From Bacteroidaceae bacterium (GTDB lineage: Bacteria > Bacteroidota > Bacteroidia > Bacteroidales > Bacteroidaceae), in contig JAFZFN010000031.1 of assembly GCA_017555875.1 (NCBI GenBank), forward strand, positions 1 to 40,459: a stretch of DNA of 40,459 bases. The letters are read 5' to 3'. Shown here piece by piece: positions 34,822 through 40,459 of the stretch; positions within the stretch are counted from its first letter, which is position 1; each line of letters opens with the position of its first letter. The translations under genes and the position numbers were made by a program. Below the pieces are notes generated by a model, which made no database searches, was not told where the DNA came from, and saw only the letters and a program-made list of their open reading frames with translations.

Positions 34822-35196
34822 CTATCCCAGTCGTGCCATGAACTTCTCGCGGTCTACGACGAATCGGGTGTGCTCTCCCTCGCCTATGATGCCGTCGTCG
34901 TCGGCTGCCGTCACCACGAACTGCAGCTTGCGCCCCTCGATGGCGATGAGCTTGGCTGTGGCGGTGATGTTGCGGCCGTGGGCTGTGGGCTTGAGGTGTG
35001 TCGCTGCGATGTGTCCTCCTACGGTGGTGCTCCCCTCGGGCAGATGTGTCATGACTGCATTCATGGCAGCCTCCTCCATGAGGGCGATCATCGATGGGGT
35101 CGAGAGCACGTGCAGGTCGCCGCTGCCCACGTTGATGGCGAGGTGGCGCTCCTCGATCTTGAGCGAGCTGGTGTGGGTAAGTCCTACTTCTAGCAT
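34822..35196 (-). CDS. Hotdog-fold thioesterase family protein
   Basis: A 124-aa small thioesterase-like protein related to the fluoroacetyl-CoA-thioesterase (FlK) type. LSTPSMIALMEEAAMNAV is the hotdog helix with Thr and Glu, GGHIAATHLKPTAHGRNI the following strand with His, and GEGEHTRFVVDREKFM the C-terminal signature. It should hydrolyse a small acyl-CoA, but the substrate is unknown. The frame is open to 35226, yet the promoter -7 box is at 35224-35231, so the ATG at 35196 is used. It is divergent from the AI-2E-family gene. Confidence 0.85.
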   Translation of the reverse strand: MLEVGLTHTSSLKIEERHLAINVGSGDLHVLSTPSMIALMEEAAMNAVMTHLPEGSTTVGGHIAATHLKPTAHGRNITATAKLIAIEGRKLQFVVTAADDDGIIGEGEHTRFVVDREKFMARLG

Positions 35197-35223
35197 AAGT
35201 CGTGTGTTTGGTGTTGCTGTAGG

Positions 35224-35231
35224 CAAAGGTA
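35224..35231 (-). promoter_or_regulatory. -7 box of the thioesterase gene
   Basis: TACCTTTG on the minus strand matches the -7 consensus, 28 bases before the chosen start. Confidence 0.6.
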
Positions 35232-35261
35232 CTTCGATTTCGGTGAAACTCGAAATTTTTC

Positions 35262-35292
35262 TTGCATTTTTCTCCGCTTTGCTCTACCTTTG
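35262..35292 (+). promoter_or_regulatory. Promoter of the AI-2E-family gene
   Basis: TTG (35262-35264), a 20-base spacer and TACCTTTG (35285-35292). The -7 box is exact, and transcription should start near 35297, so the frame's upstream codons from 35290 are not translated. Confidence 0.7.
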
Positions 35293-35322
35293 CTTCATCA
35301 TCAATGCGAATATCGTGTCATT

Positions 35323-36432
35323 ATGAAAAAGGAGATCACATTTGACCTGTTTGTCCGTGGCGTCATCACCATCGCGGCCTGCGTGGGTGTCTACCTGTTG
35401 GTGCAGCGGCTGAGCGGTGTGTTGCTGCCCTTCCTCATCGCCTGGTTGTTTTGCTACTTGATATACCCCACGGTGAAGTTCTTCCAGTATCGTCTCAGGC
35501 TCGGCCACCGGTTGCTCTCGGCCTTTGTGGTCCTGATTCTCATCGCGGCCCTTCTCGTGGGGGTGGGCTACCTGGTGGTCCCTCCCATCGTGCAGGAGAG
35601 TGCGGTGCTCAAGGAGCTGGTCGTCGGGTATCTCACCTCGGGTGACGACAATGCCTCCATCCCCGATGTGGTGAATGAGTTTGTGCACAGTCACATCGAC
35701 GTGGCCGCCCTCGAGGGCTACTTCTCCATTGAGCGCATCGGCGACCTGGCCAAGGCTGCCCTGCCCAAGATATGGAATGTCGTGACCCAGTCGTTCAGCC
35801 TGCTCTATGGGCTCGTCGCGGTGTTCATGTTCATGGTCTATGTCCTGTTCATCCTCAAGGACTATGAGCGCCTTGCCCGCGGGTGGGTGGGGCTCATCCC
35901 CGAGCGTTATCGCGACCGTGTGGTGCGCTTGGCCGACGATGTCGAGGACAGCATGAGCAACTACTTTCGTGGCCAGTCGCTCGTGGCCCTGTGTGTGGGC
36001 ATCCTCTTCAGCATCGGCTTTGTGATCATCGACTTCCCCTTGGCCATCGGCTTCGGGCTCTTCGTGGGGCTGCTCAATATCGTGCCCTACCTGCAGACCA
36101 TCGCCCTCGTGCCCACGGTGTTTCTTGCGCTGATCAAGGCGGCCAACACGGGCGACAACTTCTGGTGGATACTCGTGGCGGCAGGCATCGTGTTCCTCGT
36201 CGTCCAGGTCATCCAGGAGACCATCCTCATCCCCCGCATCATGAACAAGGTCACGGGCCTCAGCCCTGCCGTCATCCTGCTCTCGCTGTCCATTTGGGGT
36301 AGCCTGCTGGGGCTTGTGGGCATGATCATCGCCCTTCCTGCCACCTCGCTGCTGCTGTCCTACTACCGACATTTCCTGCGCCACCAGGAGAGTGGGGGAG
36401 AGGCCGAAGGTTCCCCGAAACAGGGGCTCTAA
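35323..36432 (+). CDS. AI-2E family (PerM-like) transporter
   Basis: A 369-aa inner-membrane protein of the AI-2E/UPF0118 family. About seven or eight hydrophobic helices are visible, beginning GVITIAACVGVYLLVQRL and LLPFLIAWLFCYLIYP, then a periplasmic stretch and the conserved FGLFVGLLNIVPYLQTIALVP and GLSPAVILLSLSIWGSLLGLVGMI. Members export autoinducer-2 or exchange ions such as Na+ for H+; the substrate here is open. The start is the ATG at 35323, after the promoter. The gene is very G+C-rich, which produces long false ORFs on the other strand. Confidence 0.9.
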   Translation: MKKEITFDLFVRGVITIAACVGVYLLVQRLSGVLLPFLIAWLFCYLIYPTVKFFQYRLRLGHRLLSAFVVLILIAALLVGVGYLVVPPIVQESAVLKELVVGYLTSGDDNASIPDVVNEFVHSHIDVAALEGYFSIERIGDLAKAALPKIWNVVTQSFSLLYGLVAVFMFMVYVLFILKDYERLARGWVGLIPERYRDRVVRLADDVEDSMSNYFRGQSLVALCVGILFSIGFVIIDFPLAIGFGLFVGLLNIVPYLQTIALVPTVFLALIKAANTGDNFWWILVAAGIVFLVVQVIQETILIPRIMNKVTGLSPAVILLSLSIWGSLLGLVGMIIALPATSLLLSYYRHFLRHQESGGEAEGSPKQGL

Positions 36433-36474
36433 ATGAAAAATACAAGGCGAATGGGCAAAAAGATGGCGAAAAAG

Positions 36475-36505
36475 TTTGTAAATTCATAAAATCTCCCTAC
36501 CTTTG
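36475..36505 (+). promoter_or_regulatory. Promoter of tRNA-Lys
   Basis: TTTG (36475-36478), 19 bases and TACCTTTG (36498-36505) match the consensus. The tRNA begins 47 bases after it. The gap 36433-36864 holds this promoter, the tRNA, a terminator and the next promoter. Confidence 0.82.
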
Positions 36506-36552
36506 CACCGCAATTGCAAAACGCATTGCACTGCCTAACGGCACATGAGGTC

Positions 36553-36625
36553 GATTCGCTAGCTCAGCAGGTAGAGCACATCCCTTTTAAGGATGGGGTC
36601 TTGGGTTCGAGCCCCAAGCGAATCA
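36553..36625 (+). tRNA. tRNA-Lys, anticodon TTT
   Basis: A 73-base cloverleaf. The acceptor stem GATTCGC/GCGAATC is perfect, the anticodon arm CATCC-CTTTTAA-GGATG gives TTT, and the T arm is TTGGG-TTCGAGC-CCCAA. The discriminator is A and CCA is not encoded. It has its own promoter and terminator. Confidence 0.95.
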
Positions 36626-36657
36626 CGAAACGTTCAAATTGAATCACATGAAAAAAG

Positions 36658-36694
36658 AGAAGGGGAGTTCGAGAGAACTTCCCCTTCTTTTTTT
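36658..36694 (+). terminator. Terminator after tRNA-Lys
   Basis: AGAAGGGGAGTTC and GAACTTCCCCTTCT form a 13-bp stem with one bulged T and a GAGA loop, followed by a run of seven T. Confidence 0.9.
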
Positions 36695-36770
36695 GTGCCT
36701 CTCGGGGCGTGTCTCTGGACTCATAGCGCTGCTGGTGGGGCGATATATGAAAAAAAATGTCAAAAAATAT

Positions 36771-36801
36771 TTTGTTCTCCGCGCGGCTTGTTGTAACTTT
36801 G
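36771..36801 (+). promoter_or_regulatory. Promoter of the GNAT-argG pair
   Basis: TTTG (36771-36774), a 19-base spacer and TAACTTTG (36794-36801) match the consensus exactly. The leader of about 60 bases contains a small CCTATT/AATAGG hairpin. Confidence 0.83.
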
Positions 36802-36864
36802 CCGCCCTATTATATAGAATAGGTATAGTAAAGATTGTTATTTTAAGCATTAGGACCATTGTAT

Positions 36865-37494
36865 ATGGACACAAACAATATCGTAGTAAAATATGCCAAC
36901 GCTTCGCATGCTCAGTACGCAGAGTATATTTGCCAGTTGATTTACGAATCGGCTCTACAGCGTGGAACAGGTATTGCAAAACGTTCTCCCGAGTACATTG
37001 CCGAAAAAATTAACGGCGGTAAAGCTGTAGTGGCACTTGATGGTGAGAAGCTCATCGGGTTCAGCTACATCGAGAGCTGGAGTCATGGCGACTTCGTGGC
37101 CACCTCGGGCCTCATCGTCGACCCCGAGTACCGCCGCCTCGGTCTCGCCAGCCGCATCAAGAAGAAGACCTTTGAGCTCGCCCGCGAGCGATTCCCCTAT
37201 GCCAAGCTGTTCAGTATCACCACGTCGCTGCCCGTGATGAAGCTCAACACCGCCTTGGGCTACGTGCCCGTGACGCTCACCGAGCTCACGCAGGACGACG
37301 AGTTCTGGAGAGGATGTGAGGGATGCAAGAACTACGACATCCTGCAGCGCAACAACCGCACCCGCTGCCTCTGCACAGGCATGCTCTTCGACCCCAAGGC
37401 CACGCCCGTCGACCCCGACGAGGAGGTCCCCACCATGTCGAAGTGGCAGAACCGCCTGCGCAAGATGCTGGGGCTGAAGAATAAGAAGAAATAA
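36865..37494 (+). CDS. GNAT acyltransferase, probable N-acylglutamate synthase
   Basis: A 209-aa GNAT protein. Motif A is GLIVDPEYRRLGLASRI (residues 82-98), with RRLGLA as the acyl-CoA pyrophosphate loop. The C-terminal part has a CxxC (151/154) and a CxC (168/170) that could bind zinc, which is unusual for a GNAT. It lies directly ahead of argG. I infer that it makes N-succinyl- or N-acetylglutamate, the first step of the acylated arginine pathway, since no classical argA or argJ is visible and the next acylated steps (argB, argF') are in the window. As I recall, the equivalent gene beside argG in Bacteroides thetaiotaomicron was linked to this step by mutant fitness; I am not certain. A TTG at 36859 is an unlikely alternative start. 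Confidence 0.75.
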   Translation: MDTNNIVVKYANASHAQYAEYICQLIYESALQRGTGIAKRSPEYIAEKINGGKAVVALDGEKLIGFSYIESWSHGDFVATSGLIVDPEYRRLGLASRIKKKTFELARERFPYAKLFSITTSLPVMKLNTALGYVPVTLTELTQDDEFWRGCEGCKNYDILQRNNRTRCLCTGMLFDPKATPVDPDEEVPTMSKWQNRLRKMLGLKNKKK

Positions 37495-37497
37495 GTT

Positions 37498-37574
37498 AAA
37501 TTATGAATTGTGAATTATGAATTATGAGTTAAGGCTCCGCGATGTTTGCGCAATTCAAAATTCAGAATTATAAT
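37498..37574. repeat. GAATTATGAATT inverted-repeat element, copy 2
   Basis: AATTGTGAATTATGAATTATGA faces CAATTCAAAATTCAGAATTA, with GGCTCCGCG in the centre, resembling the copy at 31036-31144. It lies directly after the GNAT gene, and the next repeat element follows within 20 bases. Confidence 0.65.
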
Positions 37575-37591
37575 AAGAAATAATATTGGGA

Positions 37592-37706
37592 AGATAAAGG
37601 AGATAAAAGGAGATAATCGCTCCGCTCTTTAGGGAGATAAAGGCCAATAGCTTTATCGCGCGTAAGGACATTTGGCATTTAACTCCATTTATCTCCCTTT
37701 AACTCC
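37592..37706. repeat. GGAGATAAAGG inverted-repeat element, copy 2
   Basis: AGGGAGATAAA (37631-37641) faces TTTATCTCCCT (37688-37698), with extra tandem GGAGATAAA units to the left and AACTCC units to the right. The core TTATCGCGCG followed by ACATTTGGCATTTA matches copy 1 at about 24 of 29 positions. It ends 21 bases before argG. Together with the preceding repeat it makes up nearly the whole GNAT-argG gap; I see no promoter there. Confidence 0.75.
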
Positions 37707-37727
37707 TTAACTACAAAAATAAGACCT

Positions 37728-38933
37728 ATGGAACAAAAGAAGAAAGTCGTTGTCGCCTTCAGTGGCGGACTCGACACCTCATACACCGTGATGTACCTGA
37801 CCCGCGAGATGGGCTACGAGGTGCATGCCGTGTGTGCCAACACGGGCGGATTCAGCGAAGAGCAGCTCCGCACCAACGAAGAGAATGCCTACAAGCTGGG
37901 CGCAGTGAAGTACATGACGCTCGACGTCACCCAGGAGTACTATGAGAAGAGCCTCAAGTATATGATATATGGCAACGTGCTCCGCAACAACTGCTACCCC
38001 ATCTCGGTGAGCTCAGAGCGCATCTTCCAGGCGCTGGCCATCGCGCGCTATGCCAAGGAGATCGGCGCCGACGCCATCGCCCACGGCTCCACAGGTGCCG
38101 GCAACGACCAGATCCGCTTCGACATGACCTTCCTCGTCATGGCTCCCGGCATCGAGATCATCACCCTCACCCGCGACAAGACCCTCACCCGCAAGGAGGA
38201 GGTCGACTACCTCAACGCTGGCGGGTTCAATGCCGACTTTGCAAAACTGAAATACTCATACAATGTAGGTATCTGGGGCACCAGCATCTGCGGAGGCGAG
38301 CTGCTCGACTCCAACCAGGGCCTCCCCGAGTCGGCCTACCTCAAGCACCCCACCAAGGAGGGCCCCGAGCTCCTCAAGCTCGGCTTCACCAAGGGTGAGC
38401 TCAGCTCCGTCAATGGCGTCGAGTACACCGACAAGATCAAGGCCATCCAGGCTGTCGAGGAGATAGGCGCAGCCTACGGCATCGGCCGCGACTGCCACGT
38501 GGGCGACACCATCATCGGCATCAAGGGCCGCGTAGGCTTCGAGGCCGCAGCCCCCATGCTCATCATCGCCGCCCACCGCTACCTGGAGAAGTACACCCTC
38601 TCCAAGTGGCAGCAGTACTGGAAGGACCAGGTGGCCAACTGGTACGGCATGTTCCTCCACGAGAGCCAGTACCTCGAGCCCGTGATGCCCGACATCGAGG
38701 CCATGCTCACCAGCTCGCAGCGCAATGTCAATGGTGTGGTCACCCTCGAGCTCCGTCCCCTCGGCTTCCAGACCGTAGGTGTCGACTCCAAGGACGACCT
38801 CGTGAAGAACAAGTTCGGCGAGTACGGCGAGACCCAGAAGGGGTGGACCGCCGAGGAGGCCAAGGGATTCATCAAGGTGAACTCCACCGCCCTGCGTGCC
38901 TACTACGCCTGCCATCCCGACGAGGAGAGATAA
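37728..38933 (+). CDS. argG: Argininosuccinate synthase
   Basis: A 401-aa ATP-dependent ligase joining citrulline and aspartate. VVVAFSGGLDTSYTV is the PP-loop (residues 7-21), CANTGG and AIAHGSTGAGNDQIRFD are the next conserved sites, and DCHVGDTIIGIKGRVGFEAAAPM is a family signature. The length is normal. The gene is strongly G+C-rich with C-ending codons. It shares a promoter with the GNAT gene unless the repeats between them provide one, and it ends at a very strong terminator, so argC, argD and argH are not part of this operon. Confidence 0.97.
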   Translation: MEQKKKVVVAFSGGLDTSYTVMYLTREMGYEVHAVCANTGGFSEEQLRTNEENAYKLGAVKYMTLDVTQEYYEKSLKYMIYGNVLRNNCYPISVSSERIFQALAIARYAKEIGADAIAHGSTGAGNDQIRFDMTFLVMAPGIEIITLTRDKTLTRKEEVDYLNAGGFNADFAKLKYSYNVGIWGTSICGGELLDSNQGLPESAYLKHPTKEGPELLKLGFTKGELSSVNGVEYTDKIKAIQAVEEIGAAYGIGRDCHVGDTIIGIKGRVGFEAAAPMLIIAAHRYLEKYTLSKWQQYWKDQVANWYGMFLHESQYLEPVMPDIEAMLTSSQRNVNGVVTLELRPLGFQTVGVDSKDDLVKNKFGEYGETQKGWTAEEAKGFIKVNSTALRAYYACHPDEER

Positions 38934-38954
38934 GGCCTTGAATACGAGAAATCC

Positions 38955-38988
38955 AAACACCCAAGCCCGACGGCTTGGGTGTTTTTTT
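38955..38988 (+). terminator. Terminator after argG
   Basis: AAACACCCAAGCC and GGCTTGGGTGTTT form a perfect 13-bp stem with a CGAC loop and a run of T residues. Confidence 0.95.
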
Positions 38989-39012
38989 CGTTTAAGAGTT
39001 AGGAATTGTTAA

Positions 39013-39123
39013 TTAATTTACGCAGCTTGCCACCCCGAGAGCGCCAGCCAAGGCGGTGAGCACTGCGATTAATACTTTGAGAAAGGAGCCCCAATCAAAG
39101 GAGACATTTGCTTTATTCTGCAT
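39013..39123 (-). CDS. Smalltalk-type small protein
   Basis: A 36-residue protein: a charged start (MQNKANVSFDWGSFLK), a hydrophobic stretch (VLIAVLTALAGALGVA) and the end SCVN. It fits the 'smalltalk protein' family of Bacteroidales, tiny proteins of 30-36 residues found next to HU-like genes. A single membrane helix or a lipoprotein-like SC end is possible; the function is unknown. It lies 100 bases after the HU-like gene on the same strand, with a short repeat element between. In many genomes an N-acetylmuramoyl-L-alanine amidase gene follows; here argG and its terminator lie beyond instead. Confidence 0.8.
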   Translation of the reverse strand: MQNKANVSFDWGSFLKVLIAVLTALAGALGVASCVN

Positions 39124-39165
39124 ACTTTAGTTGTGTGTTTAGTGATAAATACTTAGTTTAATCTA

Positions 39166-39221
39166 CCCACCCCGTCAGGCTCTCCCCATAGAGGGGGAGA
39201 AACCCGAAGGGAGAGGGGGTC
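39166..39221 (-). repeat. Short inverted-repeat element between HU and smalltalk
   Basis: A compact relative of elements A-C: on the minus strand GACCCCCTC at one end, a CTCCCC/GGGGAG-type hairpin with an ATAG loop, and GGGGTGGGT at the other. It starts two bases after the HU stop and lacks the A/T-rich interior. The distance to the smalltalk start is 42 bases. Confidence 0.65.
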
Positions 39222-39223
39222 TA

Positions 39224-39640
39224 TTACGGCATCAAGTCGGAGCTCACGCGCTTCAGCTTGACATTGGGGATGACGGACTTCTTGAGCTTCGCCTCGGGCT
39301 GGAAGCGGATGCGGTAGCCCTTGATCATGCTCGCGGGGACGAACTCCTTGTCGCTGAGCGCCTCGGTGGGGTAGCACTTGCCAGTCATGCTCATCACGAG
39401 GGCGCCGAGGTCCTGGAGCACTACGCGGCGGCCATTGAGGAGGGCGCGCTGGATGAAGGGTTTCATACTGGTGAGCACGGCCACTGCGTCGGCCTTGGTC
39501 ACGGTGGTGCTCTGGGCGATGTCCTCAGCGAGCTCGTCGAACTCATAGTTGCTGGTCTTCACAGCTACGGCGTGGCAGTAGGTCTTGCTCTCGTCGCCCT
39601 TGGGGTTCTTTACTTTGGTGATTTTGTAGGTGATTGCCAT
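39224..39640 (-). CDS. HU-family DNA-binding protein
   Basis: A 138-aa histone-like protein of the Bacteroidota type, longer than classical HU (about 90 aa). Motifs are ITYKITKVKNPKGDESKTYCH at the N-terminus, the helical pair ELAEDIAQSTTVTKADAVAVL and the dimer strand GRRVVLQDLGALVMS. The usual HU arm sequence is replaced by a different beta segment, and the C-terminus ends basic and polar (LKKSVIPNVKLKRV). It is followed by a smalltalk gene and preceded by a leader consisting almost entirely of element C. Its binding specificity is unknown. Confidence 0.9.
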   Translation of the reverse strand: MAITYKITKVKNPKGDESKTYCHAVAVKTSNYEFDELAEDIAQSTTVTKADAVAVLTSMKPFIQRALLNGRRVVLQDLGALVMSMTGKCYPTEALSDKEFVPASMIKGYRIRFQPEAKLKKSVIPNVKLKRVSSDLMP

Positions 39641-39652
39641 GATTTTGAAATG

Positions 39653-39826
39653 GACCCCCTCTAACTCCCCCTCTATGGGGAGGACTCCGACATCGCGGAG
39701 GTTTTCAAGGAGGATTTTGTTAATGGTTTAGGTTTTAATTCAATATTTTACGTTCTCTCTAGGGAATCTCTCTACCCAAGCCGCGGTTCTTGAGTTCTCC
39801 CCCTAGAGGGGGAGCTAGAGGGGGTC
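39653..39826 (-). repeat. Inverted-repeat element C (HU leader)
   Basis: A 174-bp member of the element family, with ends GACCCCCTCTA and TAGAGGGGGTC, CTCCCC/GGGGAG hairpins, GGGAGGACTCCGACATCG and TTGTTAATGG. It ends 12 bases before the HU start, and the other end is 18 bases from the -7 box, so it forms most of the 5' leader. The small stem is TCCG/CGGA (39686-39699), with one pair changed in both arms relative to element B. Confidence 0.8.
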
Positions 39827-39844
39827 TCCCTTACTTCTACAGTG

Positions 39845-39852
39845 CAAAGTTA
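39845..39852 (-). promoter_or_regulatory. -7 box of the HU gene
   Basis: TAACTTTG on the minus strand matches TAnnTTTG. Transcription would start near 39839, just outside element C. No clear -33 box is seen. Confidence 0.55.
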
Positions 39853-39880
39853 CTACATTTATTTTTGGCATCCCGACTTA

Positions 39881-39910
39881 CTGCAATCTTCTGCAAAGTT
39901 CTGCAATCTT
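39881..39910. repeat. Three tandem 10-bp repeats
   Basis: CTGCAATCTT, CTGCAAAGTT and CTGCAATCTT lie in direct tandem, 29 bases upstream of the HU -7 box. One turn of helix per unit puts them all on one DNA face, so they could bind a regulator; this is a guess. Confidence 0.6.
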
Positions 39911-40108
39911 CTCCGCGCAACCGCCACGCGCACAAAGAGATACACGATTTCGCACAAAGACGCGTCGCGCTGCGCAGACTAACATAATTATGTCTTTATT
40001 AACCACAGATTACTCGGATTACTCGGATTTAATCTAATATATTCATTCTAGATTACACAGATTTCATGCGTCGCGCCTTTTCCAATTCCTAATTCCTAAC
40101 TCCTAATT

Positions 40109-40240
40109 AACAACTTCGTTGTTGAGCTTCGGCTGCACTCGCTGAGAAATTGTAAACAAGTTTACATTTCGCTCGTTTGCACGAACCTTCCTAATTGCTC
40201 AGCGTAACTCGCTGAGCCGAAGATACGCGCATTATGCGCG
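40109..40240. other. Nested palindrome cluster
   Basis: Five inverted pairs are packed here: AACAAC/GTTGTT (40109-40123), CTTCGGCT/AGCCGAAG (40127-40134 with 40215-40222), CGCTGAG/CTCAGCG (40140-40146 with 40198-40204), TGTAAAC/GTTTACA (40151-40166) and CGCGCAT/ATGCGCG (40226-40240). They nest into a single branched fold. There is no ORF. The stretch 39853-40108 also has no gene, only A/T-rich sequence, GATTACTCG repeats and two GCGTCGCGC copies. Confidence 0.6.
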
Positions 40241-40260
40241 TGCGCCACGCGAGGCGAAAG

Positions 40261-40451
40261 TCCGAAGTCCGAAGTCCGAAGTTACCTGCGCTGTGGTCGT
40301 TTTTTTTCGCGAGTGAGCACTATAAAAAAAGAGGCTTATTTAAGTATTATATATACTACGTATATCTAATACAAAAATAAGGATTTTTTTACCTCATCCT
40401 TTTTGCGCCATCTCGGAGCGCGGAATATAACTTCGGACTTCGTACTTCGGA
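40261..40451. repeat. TCCGAAG inverted-repeat pair
   Basis: Three tandem TCCGAAG units (40261-40281) face CTTCGGA-CTTCGTA-CTTCGGA (40431-40451) as an almost perfect inverted pair, enclosing 149 bases of A/T-rich sequence with no ORF. The layout resembles a miniature inverted-repeat element. Confidence 0.65.
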
Positions 40452-40459
40452 CCTTGCAA

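Noticed and set aside
35284-36384. Minus-strand ORF of 366 codons opposite the AI-2E-family gene
   Set aside because: His/Asp/Glu-rich composition typical of antisense translation of a G+C-rich membrane-protein gene.
37495-37727. Second promoter for argG inside the repeats
   Set aside because: No TAnnTTTG box with a -33 partner was found in this gap.
38256-38960. Minus-strand ORF of 234 codons opposite argG
   Set aside because: Shadow ORF that would run through the argG terminator; no domain is visible.
40261-40281. TCCGAAG triplets considered as a CRISPR or iteron array
   Set aside because: Units are only seven bases with no spacers, and they are matched by an inverted set, which fits a repeat element better.

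Overview
The window is a chromosomal segment of a Bacteroidales bacterium (phylum Bacteroidota). The evidence is the gene set: PorQ of the type IX secretion system, an N-succinylornithine-type carbamoyltransferase, SecA and NusB with long lineage-specific extra segments, DUF5606, DUF4923 and DUF6340-like proteins, and an HU-like gene followed by a tiny 'smalltalk' ORF. The promoters agree: at least seven sites match the Bacteroidota form TTTG-N19/20-TAnnTTTG exactly. Base composition is moderate and uneven, G+C-rich at both ends and A+T-richer in the middle. I cannot fix the genus; a Prevotella- or Bacteroides-like relative is likely. I see no transposase, phage gene, rRNA or CRISPR array.

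Layout. 1-2.9 kb: an edge-truncated lipoprotein gene (-), then a PotD-like binding protein and a family 2 glycosyltransferase (+). 3.2-5.8 kb (-): tatD, a polyprenyl diphosphate synthase and a TonB-type protein. 6.0-9.7 kb (+): porQ, cmk, ispH, pfkA. 9.8-18.9 kb (-): a conserved unknown gene, a DUF6340-like lipoprotein, secA, folE, a SPOR-domain protein, tpiA, ung, asnA. 19.1-27.9 kb (+): tRNA-Arg(CCG), rsmG, nusB, yajC, a YbbR-like gene, coaE, DUF5606, DUF4923, then iorA-iorB with an aminotransferase. 28-35.2 kb (-): a thioesterase, then pta-ackA-symporter-acyltransferase-argF'-argB all reading the same way. 35.3-38.9 kb (+): an AI-2E-family transporter, tRNA-Lys(TTT), a GNAT acetyltransferase and argG. 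39.0-39.6 kb (-): an HU-like gene and smalltalk. The last 620 bases carry no gene, only repeats and palindromes.

How the genes work together. Most encode core functions: glycolysis (pfkA, tpiA), isoprenoids (ispH, polyprenyl synthase), acetate overflow (pta, ackA), arginine through acylated, probably succinylated, intermediates (argB, argF', GNAT, argG), protein export (secA, yajC) and cofactors (coaE, folE). IorAB plus the aminotransferase would oxidise aromatic amino acids to aryl-acetyl-CoA.

The most unusual feature is not a gene. A family of 136-174 bp inverted-repeat elements, with a 56 bp short form, occupies almost the whole gap between pta and ackA, between ackA and the symporter, the HU leader, and (short form) between HU and smalltalk. 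The three full copies end 8, 11 and 12 nt before a start codon. All share a small internal stem whose pairing is kept by a compensatory and a wobble change, which suggests that the transcribed RNA has a conserved fold.
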